Assembly (NCBI GenBank): GCA_024710445.1
Contig: JANJUT010000154.1
Coordinates: 1 to 8,201 of the forward strand
DNA: 8,201 nucleotides
Source of the DNA: Thiobacillus sp.
Lineage (GTDB): Bacteria > Pseudomonadota > Gammaproteobacteria > Burkholderiales > Thiobacillaceae
Direction: 5' to 3'
Shown here: positions 1 to 6,219 of the stretch, piece after piece
How positions within the stretch are numbered: the first letter of the stretch is position 1
Layout: every line of letters starts with the position of its first letter
Program-made: the position numbers and the translations under genes
The notes under the pieces: model-generated
The model's input: the letters and a program-made list of their open reading frames with translations, nothing else
Told to the model about the DNA's origin: nothing
The model's database searches: none

Positions 1-700
1 ACAGGGTGGCTGATTCCTTGTAGGACTTGGCGTCTGGGACTATCGTATCGAGTACCGTGACCCGTCCGCCCAGCTTGATGAAGTCCTGTCTGATCGACTC
101 CGCGATGATTCTCGCGTCGGCAGTCCGGTCCTGCATCGATATGACTGCTTTGACCGGCCCTACCCTGTATTTCGAGTTTGGTGAAGGCTCAAGCCGAGCC
201 AGCAGCTCCATCGTTCCCGTTTTGAACTCACGTGCTGACAGAATTTCCGGCTTGATTGGAGAAATGATCTGTGTGGCGGCGAGTGCGGCGGTGTCCTGCA
301 GTGGGCCTACGGTTCCCTGCGTGTCGATTAAGACGCAGTCGTAATAGTCTTCGGATACTGCGGGGGAATTCAGGGCATTGCCAAGTCGCTCGCCGCGATC
401 AATACGATGCAGGAGCCATGTTTGCAGACTGCCATCGGGATCGTCCGACCGGATTACATCGAGCCCATCGATTACCGTCTGGGAGATGCAATCCTCAGTG
501 ACATACCCAGTGGTGATGACCTTTGTAAGGCCAAACGGAGCTTCGCGCTTAATACGGTAATATTTTGAGAGCGCTGGCTGCACATCGGCGTCGACAAGCA
601 GGACTCTCAGCCCCATGTCCGCCATGAGTGCACCAAGATTTGCTGCTAGTGTGGTCTTACCGACCCCGCCCTTCGTACTTAGTACAGTGAACTTGATCAT
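1..700 (-). CDS. parA: ParA/Soj family partitioning ATPase (3' end outside window)
   Basis: The ATG at 700-698 opens a frame with no stop to the window edge, giving 233 visible codons. Residues 9-17 form a deviant Walker A motif (TKGGVGKTT, signature Lys10 and catalytic Lys15). VDADVQP lies at 36-42 (Walker A') and VLIDTQG at 123-129 (Walker B, Asp126). This order defines the ParA/MinD ATPase family. These proteins dimerise on ATP, bind DNA or membranes non-specifically, and segregate plasmids, chromosomes or integrated elements with a ParB partner. A GGGGAGGG Shine-Dalgarno sequence sits just before the start, which supports it. The DTQG form of Walker B, followed by GPLQD, recalls the ParA encoded at one end of PAPI-1/ICEclc-like integrative elements; that link is from memory, not a search. 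The gene points away from the signalling operon across a 277-base gap. The family call is firm. The element type is inferred, and no parB is visible. Confidence 0.93.
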   Translation of the reverse strand, partial: MIKFTVLSTKGGVGKTTLAANLGALMADMGLRVLLVDADVQPALSKYYRIKREAPFGLTKVITTGYVTEDCISQTVIDGLDVIRSDDPDGSLQTWLLHRIDRGERLGNALNSPAVSEDYYDCVLIDTQGTVGPLQDTAALAATQIISPIKPEILSAREFKTGTMELLARLEPSPNSKYRVGPVKAVISMQDRTADARIIAESIRQDFIKLGGRVTVLDTIVPDAKSYKESATL

Positions 701-701
701 A

Positions 702-709
702 TCCCTCCC
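702..709 (-). promoter_or_regulatory. Shine-Dalgarno sequence of parA
   Basis: On the minus strand the purine run GGGGAGGG lies directly upstream of the ATG at 700. Its core GGAGG is close to the ideal ribosome-binding sequence. It fixes the start of parA, since no other in-frame ATG nearby has such a site. Confidence 0.6.
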
Positions 710-746
710 CAGGTTTATCGAGGGACATGGACATAACCAGTCTGGA

Positions 747-764
747 TGCTGCGATCCCGCAGCA
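747..764. repeat. Hairpin in the parA leader
   Basis: A perfect 7 bp stem (TGCTGCG with CGCAGCA) closes a 4-base loop (ATCC on the plus strand). It lies 47 bases upstream of the parA start, between the candidate promoter and the ribosome-binding site, so it would be in the mRNA leader. No T-run follows on either strand, so it is not an intrinsic terminator. It may be a leader structure or part of a protein-binding site. Confidence 0.5.
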
Positions 765-793
765 GTCTTGAGTTACGCGTTTCTCCAAAGGGG

Positions 794-802
794 AGTATAT
801 CA
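794..802 (-). promoter_or_regulatory. Candidate extended -10 promoter of parA
   Basis: The minus strand reads TGATATACT: a TGn extension followed by TATACT, which matches the sigma-70 -10 consensus at five of six positions. No good -35 hexamer is visible at the usual spacing, which fits an extended -10 promoter. It would give a leader of roughly 85 bases before the parA ATG. It overlaps the dyad at 795-818. Confidence 0.35.
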
Positions 803-818
803 GGATTTGCTAATATAC
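795..818. repeat. Dyad overlapping the candidate parA promoter, possible operator
   Basis: The half-sites GTATAT and ATATAC are perfect inverted copies separated by 12 bases, so their centres lie 18 bases apart, or nearly two helical turns. One half lies inside the candidate -10 element. ParA-type operons are often autorepressed at such positions, so an operator role is reasonable. Short AT-rich dyads also arise by chance. Confidence 0.3.
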
Positions 819-952
819 ATTATGCGAAGTCGATAACGGCCCGGCCTCAGCGTGTCCCCAGGGCCTGGCCGCCCCTTCTTTAACGCTGCGTGCTGACAGG
901 GGGTTTCACCCAGGCCCAAATCACAGGCTGGAAGTATTTACGATCTTTGTGA

Positions 953-976
953 CAGTCCGGTCATAGTCCCGGACTG
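953..976 (-). terminator. Hairpin just after the hsbR-like stop codon, weak terminator candidate
   Basis: A perfect 8 bp stem (CAGTCCGG with CCGGACTG) encloses an 8-base loop. It begins two bases after the TAG stop of the last gene of the operon, in the place where an operon terminator is expected. The sequence after it on the minus strand (TCACAAAG) lacks a T-run, so it is not a classical intrinsic terminator. It may protect the 3' end of the mRNA or act with Rho, or it may be unrelated to termination. Confidence 0.35.
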
Positions 977-977
977 C

Positions 978-2702
978 CTACTGAAAACCGGATAGCCCGG
1001 AAGAGATCAACTCGTAATACACCACAACCTCATTGCCGGCATCGGAATATTGCATGTCATAGCTCAAGCGCCGCACCAACTCGATGCCGCGGCCATGCAA
1101 CCCGGAATCCGGCAGCGTCGATCCACGTGCCCAGTTGAATCCAGGGCCACTGTCACGCACAGTGATTTTCGCCATCTTGCGGTTATCGCGCCGCATGATT
1201 TCAAGCGTGAGGTCAATACATCCTTCCTGCAGGTTGTTCAATGCATGTTGGCGATGGGCAGCGTAGGCTGCGAAACCTTCGCTGGTCGTTTTGAGTGCCG
1301 AGTCCAGATGCAGCAGCCCGTGGTCCAGCGCATTGGAGACCAGTTCAGACAGGATGAGGAAAATCTGTCCGGCATGTTCTTTCGTTGCGGCGACCCGCTC
1401 GATCACGCCGGACAGTGCCGGCACCACGTCCATGCTTTTCAGATCCAGCGCATCGAAATGGAAGGCCATCCGTAAACTGTCACTGCCATGGGCCTCATCC
1501 TTTTCGTGCATGGGCGAATATTCCACCGCGCCAGGGGCCGGAACCTCTACCGCAAGCACGGCGATATCATCCGTCAGTGCACCTGCCCGATGCCCGTCCA
1601 GCGTCTGTATAAGCGTATCGAAGCGGTGCTCCGGCTCAGCCGATGTCAATGTTGCCCAGGCGCGCTCCGCGCCAAACTGCTCGCCTTCTGCGTTTTCAGC
1701 CTCGGTCAGGCCGTCTGACCACAGGAACAACTGGCACGGCCCTTCATAGGAAAATACCTCGAGTTCCGCCGAGAATTCTTCTGGCGGCAATACTCCAAGC
1801 GGTACATGCCTCGATTTCCAGTGCTTGGCAATTTTCCCGTCTGCGCCGACCAGGCAGGGATAAGGGTTGCCACCGTTCCAGACTTCAACCGTTCCCATCA
1901 CAGGATTGATCGAAACCAGCGTGAGGGCGGTAAATCGTCCCGCAGGCATCATGGTGTGCATGCGGCTGTTCATGACCTCGACAATGCGCCCGATTCCATA
2001 ACCCAGCTCGCTCATGGCGTAAAAAGTATCGAACAGCGGCAGCGAGGCCATCGCCGCTGGCAGGCCGTGCCCCATGCCGTCGCTGAGCAGGATGTGGTGG
2101 CAATTGCCGGGTGTTCGGGCAGCGGCAATCAGGTCGCCGCTGAAATGCCATGCCGGGGTAATGCGGTGCTGCAGGGCAGGATCGCTCAACCCTTCGCGAT
2201 TGACCATGTACTCCATCAGTCGCGCCCCAAGCCGACGCTCGTCCTCGGCCTGCCGATAGTAGTCGGAAAGCGCCACCGCCTGCTGAGTGAGTTCCTGCTG
2301 CAGTTCGGCGATCCGCTGAAATACCTGAATCTTGGCCTGAAGTACGGGCAGGGACAGCGGCTTGGTCAAATAGTCGTCAGCTCCCGCGCGCAATCCTTCA
2401 AGAATCTCGTCCTCACGGGCTAGCGCGGTTACCATCAGAATCGGCAGCCAGCGCGAATCTGCTGCCTGCGCCTGCCGGATGCGCCGTGTCGCTTCCAGGC
2501 CCCCTATCCCGGGCATCATCACATCCATCAGGATCATGTCTGGCCGCTCGGTCTGGAACTTCTCCAGCGCCTCCTCTCCGGAATTCGCCGTAATGAAACG
2601 ATGCCCCATTCTTTTGACCACCTGACTCGCGATCGCAACATTGTTGGCGATGTCATCGACCACCATTACCGTCATGCCAGGCTTGCTCATGCAACCATCC
2701 AT
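978..2702 (-). CDS. hsbR: HsbR-like response regulator: receiver + PP2C/SpoIIE phosphatase + RsbW-like serine kinase
   Basis: The protein has 574 residues. Residues 11-130 are a receiver with the acidic pair Asp16/Asp17, phosphoacceptor Asp60 (LMDVMMPG), Thr92 and Lys114. A helical linker follows at about 125-165. A PP2C/SpoIIE phosphatase spans roughly 180-388, with metal-binding acids in FSGD (Asp190), SDGMGHG (Asp208), WSDG (Asp330) and TDD (Asp378-379). An anti-sigma-type HATPase covers about 410-565, with N-box ELVSNALDHG (Asn457), RDSGPGF (Asp517) and HGRGIEL. This order and length match P. aeruginosa HsbR, which phosphorylates the STAS protein HsbA through the C-terminal domain and dephosphorylates it through PP2C, under receiver control; Shewanella CrsR is built alike. 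All catalytic motifs look intact. The ATG at 2702 directly follows the STAS stop (TAAATG), implying coupling. An ATG at 2690, preceded by GGATGG, is an alternative start giving 570 residues. Partners and sigma factor are not visible. Confidence 0.92.
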   Translation of the reverse strand: MDGCMSKPGMTVMVVDDIANNVAIASQVVKRMGHRFITANSGEEALEKFQTERPDMILMDVMMPGIGGLEATRRIRQAQAADSRWLPILMVTALAREDEILEGLRAGADDYLTKPLSLPVLQAKIQVFQRIAELQQELTQQAVALSDYYRQAEDERRLGARLMEYMVNREGLSDPALQHRITPAWHFSGDLIAAARTPGNCHHILLSDGMGHGLPAAMASLPLFDTFYAMSELGYGIGRIVEVMNSRMHTMMPAGRFTALTLVSINPVMGTVEVWNGGNPYPCLVGADGKIAKHWKSRHVPLGVLPPEEFSAELEVFSYEGPCQLFLWSDGLTEAENAEGEQFGAERAWATLTSAEPEHRFDTLIQTLDGHRAGALTDDIAVLAVEVPAPGAVEYSPMHEKDEAHGSDSLRMAFHFDALDLKSMDVVPALSGVIERVAATKEHAGQIFLILSELVSNALDHGLLHLDSALKTTSEGFAAYAAHRQHALNNLQEGCIDLTLEIMRRDNRKMAKITVRDSGPGFNWARGSTLPDSGLHGRGIELVRRLSYDMQYSDAGNEVVVYYELISSGLSGFQ

Positions 2703-3008
2703 TTACTTAATGGTGAACAAGCGGCGGAAATTAGACAATTCCAATACCTGTGCCACTGATCCCTTGCAATTCACCAGCGTTATGGACTTTGATACCCCCT
2801 TCGCTCTTTCCTTGAGCAGCAACAGCATGCCCATGGCTGAACTGTCGATATATTTCACGTTCTCCAGATCCAGTTCAAGTTCATTGACCGAGGCATTTTT
2901 CAGAAGGGAATCGGCACTTTGGTTAAACGTGACATGGCTGTTGAAATCAAAGCGCCCATCCAGCACCAGGCGTGCTTTACTGCCATCCATCTGTGTATCG
3001 ATGTTCAT
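2703..3008 (-). CDS. hsbA: STAS-domain anti-sigma factor antagonist, HsbA-like
   Basis: This 101-residue protein is a single STAS domain of the SpoIIAA/RsbV class. The signature is YIDSSAMGMLLLL at 54-66, where Ser56 directly follows the conserved Asp as does the phosphorylated Ser58 of B. subtilis SpoIIAA. Such proteins bind a partner (an anti-sigma factor or enzyme) when unphosphorylated and are released by serine phosphorylation. In P. aeruginosa, HsbA is reported to switch between the anti-sigma factor FlgM and the diguanylate cyclase HsbD. The start at 3008 is chosen because a strong GAGAGGAG ribosome-binding site lies seven bases upstream. An in-frame ATG at 3059 overlaps the kinase stop (ATGA) and would add 17 residues, but it lacks a good site and would exceed the usual STAS length. 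The gene lies directly before the HsbR-like kinase/phosphatase, its expected regulator, with no gap between stop and start. Confidence 0.92.
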   Translation of the reverse strand: MNIDTQMDGSKARLVLDGRFDFNSHVTFNQSADSLLKNASVNELELDLENVKYIDSSAMGMLLLLKERAKGVSKSITLVNCKGSVAQVLELSNFRRLFTIK

Positions 3009-3012
3009 TTTC

Positions 3013-3023
3013 TTGCTCCTCTC
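3013..3023 (-). promoter_or_regulatory. Shine-Dalgarno sequence deciding the STAS gene start
   Basis: The minus strand reads GAGAGGAG about seven bases before the ATG at 3008. This strong site favours the 101-residue STAS product over the 118-residue reading that begins at 3059. Confidence 0.6.
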
Positions 3024-3055
3024 AAAAAGTAATAAATCGGAAAATCGAACTGGCG

Positions 3056-6028
3056 TCATGCATGTCCATAGCGCTCACTCCCTGCAGCATCAAAATCCGT
3101 TTTCGTTTCCGGCAAATGGCACACCACAGGAAGCTCGACAGTAAAGCTGCTCCCCTCCTCCGGTACACTCTCCACATTGATTCTTCCGCCCATCAGTTCT
3201 ACCAGGTGCCGGCATAACGCCAGTCCTACGCCGACCCCCGGGATACTGGAGCCTTCTGCACCCAGCCGACTGAAATACTGGAACAGCTCGCCTCGCTTCT
3301 CCAGAGGAATCCCGATGCCGGTATCACTGACCGTAATCTGCATGACATCGTCGTTCAGGCGATGGCAGAGTACCGTCACCCGGCCATTTTCCCGGTTGTA
3401 TTTCACCGCGTTGCTCAGCAAATTGAGCAGCACCTGCTTGAAACGCTTCACATCGATGTGCATTATTCGCGGGGAGCATTCGCCAGTGAGATTGACGATT
3501 TCCAGACCTTTTTCGGCAGCCTGCGCGGCTATCATCTGCAGACACTCGCTCACCAGATCAAACATATCGGCATCGACCGGTTTCAGCTCCAGCCGGCCGG
3601 ATTCGATACGGGACAGGTCCAGCACATCATTGATCAGGTCGCGCAGCATCCAGCCTGCATGCAGAATACGGTCGACGCTATCCTGCTGTTCCTCGTTCAG
3701 CGGTACTTGCGGATCGGATTCCAGCAACTGGGCGAAGCCCAAGATGGAATTGAGTGGCGTCCGTAGTTCATGACTGACATGGGAAAGAAATCTCGATTTG
3801 GCATGACTCGCCTCTTCAGCCGCCTCTTTGGCACGCAGCAATGCCTGTTCCATTACGACGTGCTGGGTGATATCGCTGATCGCCGCCACGTAATGCGTCA
3901 CGCTCCCCACTTCAGTGCGTACCGGCGAGATAAAAACATCACACCACACCTGCAGCCCCTGATGCGAGGTTGCTTCCACTGCCGCATGTCTTTCATCGCC
4001 CGAGTCAACCGCGTCAGCCAGCAGCCTCCATCCATCTGCCTCACCCGCTGACTGTACAAATACCGGCCAGGTCTGACCGGGCATGTCCGGTTCCGGCAGT
4101 CCAACCATGTGTGAATACGCCGCATTGGCATACACGATCCTGAGATCGTCGCGCCGGAAAATCACAATGCCACTTCCGCTGGCGGCAATTGCCCGGTCAT
4201 GCAGGCGCAACTCATCCTCCACCTGCTTGCGTGCTGTCACGTCGCGAGCGGAAACCTGAATACTCACAATATGTCCGCTCTCATCCCGAGTGGGAACAGC
4301 GGAAATGTCCATCCAGATGTATTTGCCATTCCTGCATCGCACCCTGACATAATCGCATTGCGCCTGTTCACCCAGCAATGCAGGCTGTTGCAGCTTCTCG
4401 CGCACTGTTCCAATATCATTCGGATGAATCAACTCATATCCATCGTGCCCGATCAAATCGGACGGCGCATAGCCCAGCACGCGCTGACACGATGGACTGA
4501 TATAGGTATATCGACCATCCGGATCGTGCAGCGAGATCACATCCAGCGCATTCTCGGCCAGCAGGCGGAATCGCTCCTCGCTCTTCTGTAGCGCAGCATC
4601 AATTGCCAGCGCATGGGTAATATCGGTGCGGATCGAGAAATAACGTTCCGGCAAACCTTGCCTGCCCAGAAAAGGCACAATGGTCGAGGCCACCCAGTAA
4701 TAGCTCCCGTCCTTGCGACGGTTGCGGATATTGCCGTGCCAGACTTTTCCCTGGGAGATGGTCTCCCACAACGCGTTGAAAAATTCGGGCGGATGAAAAC
4801 CGGAGTTAAGAAGGCGATGATTTTTACCGACGATCTCTTCCCTGGTGTACTGGCTGGTTTCACAGAATTTGTCGTTGGCATAAATGATATTTCCCGCCGT
4901 ATCCGCCGCACTCACGATGGCATGTTCGTTGAGCGCACGTATGTGCTGCGCCAGCTCATCCCTGTTTTTTTCCAGACTTAGCGCCATTTCATCGAGGGCG
5001 TACCCAAGCTGGCCCAATTCATTGTCCTGCGCCATACCACTTCGCCGCGACAAGTCCCCTGCCGCATGGGCATTCGCCTGGCGGATCAACTGGCGCACTG
5101 GCGCAATCACCCAACGCCCGGTTCCCAGCCAGGCAAACAGCAGCAATCCACCGAATACGCCCAGAACCACCAGCACCACCAGCCCGCCGATATGGCGTGT
5201 CTGGGCCAATGCAGCATCGGCCGGAATGCCTACGGCGACAACAGCGTTATCTTCCGCTGCGCTGCCTTCCAGCCTGGCATAGGAAAACAGGCGCAAGACG
5301 CCATCCCCGCCATAGGCCTCGACCACCCCGGTTTCCGGGTCCGGCGTGCCGATTTCCCGAATGGCCGCATCGACAGTTCGGCCACGCCAGATTTCCGGTT
5401 CGGGCTCGCGGTGAAGAATGACTCCCTTATTGTTATAGAAAATCAGCTCTGCACCCTTGGGCAATTTGTCACCCAGGGCACGTCGATTGAACCAGGACAG
5501 ATCAACTGATGCGAACAGATAAGCCAGATGTTCGCCGCCTTTTCCCAATATGGGTTTGGCGACGATCACCACCGGTTCTTTCATCATGACGCCAAGATGA
5601 TAGTCACCCACCACGACCCCATTTCCCTTGCGTACCTCGCGATACCACACCCGGTCGCTGAAACTGACCGGGTGCGTCTTGGGAACCGCGCTGCAGATGA
5701 CATTTCCATCGATATCGGTCATGCCGGCATTGGCATAGATTTTCTGCTGCACGAGCAGATCATGAAATGCCGAACAGAACCCCGGCCGGCGCTCGATCAT
5801 GGCAGGTGAGGTCGACAAGACCATCAGCAGCTGCTGCGCCGCCACGATATGCTTTTCCTGTTCCAGCGAAATACCCTGCACCAGCAACTTTGACTCGCGG
5901 TACACATCGTTGACGGCGTGGTGATACAACTGCATGCCGATGAACCAGGCGATTGCCAGCATGGGCAGCATGGCAATCAGGATCACGGTTATCAGCCGGG
6001 AGCGCAGGCTTTTGAAAACACGCCTCAT
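3056..6028 (-). CDS. Membrane sensor histidine kinase (Cache-HAMP-PAS3-HisKA-HATPase)
   Basis: The protein has 990 residues. A basic N-terminus precedes a first membrane segment at about 13-33. A periplasmic domain of about 245 residues follows, resembling a double Cache sensor (FSDRVWYREV near 122-132, AYLFASVDLSWF near 169-180). The second membrane segment is at about 279-303, then HAMP at 304-355. Three PAS domains cover about 365-470, 485-598 and 608-722. HisKA carries SHVSHELRTP with phosphoacceptor His753. HATPase_c has the N-box LLNLLSNAVKYN (Asn873), DTGIGIP (Asp902) and a glycine-rich GVGVGLAL at 931-938. It should autophosphorylate on His753 in response to a periplasmic small molecule or cytoplasmic PAS signal; the ligand is unknown. 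No receiver or Hpt domain follows, so it is not a hybrid kinase. A GGAG ribosome-binding site precedes the ATG at 6028, which overlaps the preceding small frame (ATGA). The likely target is the HsbR-like receiver encoded two genes downstream. Confidence 0.94.
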   Translation of the reverse strand: MRRVFKSLRSRLITVILIAMLPMLAIAWFIGMQLYHHAVNDVYRESKLLVQGISLEQEKHIVAAQQLLMVLSTSPAMIERRPGFCSAFHDLLVQQKIYANAGMTDIDGNVICSAVPKTHPVSFSDRVWYREVRKGNGVVVGDYHLGVMMKEPVVIVAKPILGKGGEHLAYLFASVDLSWFNRRALGDKLPKGAELIFYNNKGVILHREPEPEIWRGRTVDAAIREIGTPDPETGVVEAYGGDGVLRLFSYARLEGSAAEDNAVVAVGIPADAALAQTRHIGGLVVLVVLGVFGGLLLFAWLGTGRWVIAPVRQLIRQANAHAAGDLSRRSGMAQDNELGQLGYALDEMALSLEKNRDELAQHIRALNEHAIVSAADTAGNIIYANDKFCETSQYTREEIVGKNHRLLNSGFHPPEFFNALWETISQGKVWHGNIRNRRKDGSYYWVASTIVPFLGRQGLPERYFSIRTDITHALAIDAALQKSEERFRLLAENALDVISLHDPDGRYTYISPSCQRVLGYAPSDLIGHDGYELIHPNDIGTVREKLQQPALLGEQAQCDYVRVRCRNGKYIWMDISAVPTRDESGHIVSIQVSARDVTARKQVEDELRLHDRAIAASGSGIVIFRRDDLRIVYANAAYSHMVGLPEPDMPGQTWPVFVQSAGEADGWRLLADAVDSGDERHAAVEATSHQGLQVWCDVFISPVRTEVGSVTHYVAAISDITQHVVMEQALLRAKEAAEEASHAKSRFLSHVSHELRTPLNSILGFAQLLESDPQVPLNEEQQDSVDRILHAGWMLRDLINDVLDLSRIESGRLELKPVDADMFDLVSECLQMIAAQAAEKGLEIVNLTGECSPRIMHIDVKRFKQVLLNLLSNAVKYNRENGRVTVLCHRLNDDVMQITVSDTGIGIPLEKRGELFQYFSRLGAEGSSIPGVGVGLALCRHLVELMGGRINVESVPEEGSSFTVELPVVCHLPETKTDFDAAGSERYGHA

Positions 6029-6219
6029 GCCTGCTCTCCGGGAGCGTCAACCGGCAACCCGGTCCCGACAGCGTCATCGGGTTTGGCACCGGGCATGCCC
6101 CCGAACTCAAGATCGGCACCCAGGCAACGATCCTCCAGATTCACCGCTGCCAATCCGGCAACCGCATGCAAAAAAACCGCATCCGCCGAAGCTGCAACAT
6201 CGCGTTCCATGAAATCCAT
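6025..6219 (-). CDS. Possible small protein of 64 residues, unknown function
   Basis: I do not recognise this frame. It fills the 190-base space between the c-di-GMP protein and the sensor kinase. Its ATG at 6219 overlaps the upstream stop as TAATG, and its TGA overlaps the kinase start as ATGA, the usual signature of translational coupling in an operon. Codons read normally, without rare-codon runs. The product is acidic in its first half, has an alanine/valine-rich stretch near residues 8-27 (too short and mixed for a clear membrane segment), and ends in a Gly/Pro/Asp-rich tail. It shows no Hpt, STAS or other domain motif. The ribosome-binding site is weak (GGA five bases before the ATG). 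In-frame ATGs at 6237 and 6210 are alternatives. It could instead be untranslated spacer or the remnant of a longer gene. Confidence 0.45.
   Translation of the reverse strand: MDFMERDVAASADAVFLHAVAGLAAVNLEDRCLGADLEFGGMPGAKPDDAVGTGLPVDAPGEQA

Larger units (their letters stand above)
701..977. other. Intergenic gap with inverted repeats, no gene seen
   Basis: This stretch of 277 bases separates the end of the signalling operon from parA. I see no convincing reading frame with a ribosome-binding site, and no tRNA T-loop or 3' end on either strand. It holds a promoter-like site and three short dyads, listed separately, plus a GC-rich segment near 838-875 where several alternative 5 bp pairings are possible. 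If parA belongs to an integrated element, the element end and its att sequence would be expected here, but no such sequence can be recognised without its partner copy. Confidence 0.6.

Noticed and set aside
615..836. 73-residue plus-strand frame spanning the parA start and the gap
   Set aside because: About the first third is antisense to the ParA Walker A region, and the rest lacks any known motif. The minus-strand gene explains this part.
838..875. GC-rich segment with GGCCC/GGGCC and CGGCC/GGCCG pairings followed by CCCCTTCTTT
   Set aside because: Two mutually exclusive 5 bp stems with long loops and only a broken pyrimidine run follow. This is too weak to call a terminator or a structured RNA.
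701..977. tRNA 3' end or att site at the suspected element border
   Set aside because: No T-loop sequence of the GGTTCGAATCC kind and no CCA-ending acceptor stem was found on either strand. A direct repeat cannot be tested without the other element end.
1806..2423. 205-residue plus-strand open frame opposite the hsbR-like gene
   Set aside because: It lies wholly antisense to well-supported receiver and PP2C coding sequence, shows no domain motif, and is the kind of long shadow frame common in GC-rich genes.
3009..3059. Longer 118-residue reading of the STAS protein from the ATG at 3059
   Set aside because: The ATGA overlap with the kinase stop is tempting, but there is no ribosome-binding site there, whereas GAGAGGAG stands seven bases before the ATG at 3008, which gives the usual STAS length.
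3177..3773. 198-residue plus-strand open frame opposite the kinase gene
   Set aside because: It is rich in Ser and Arg and mirrors the HisKA/HATPase coding region. No recognisable domain or ribosome-binding site supports it.
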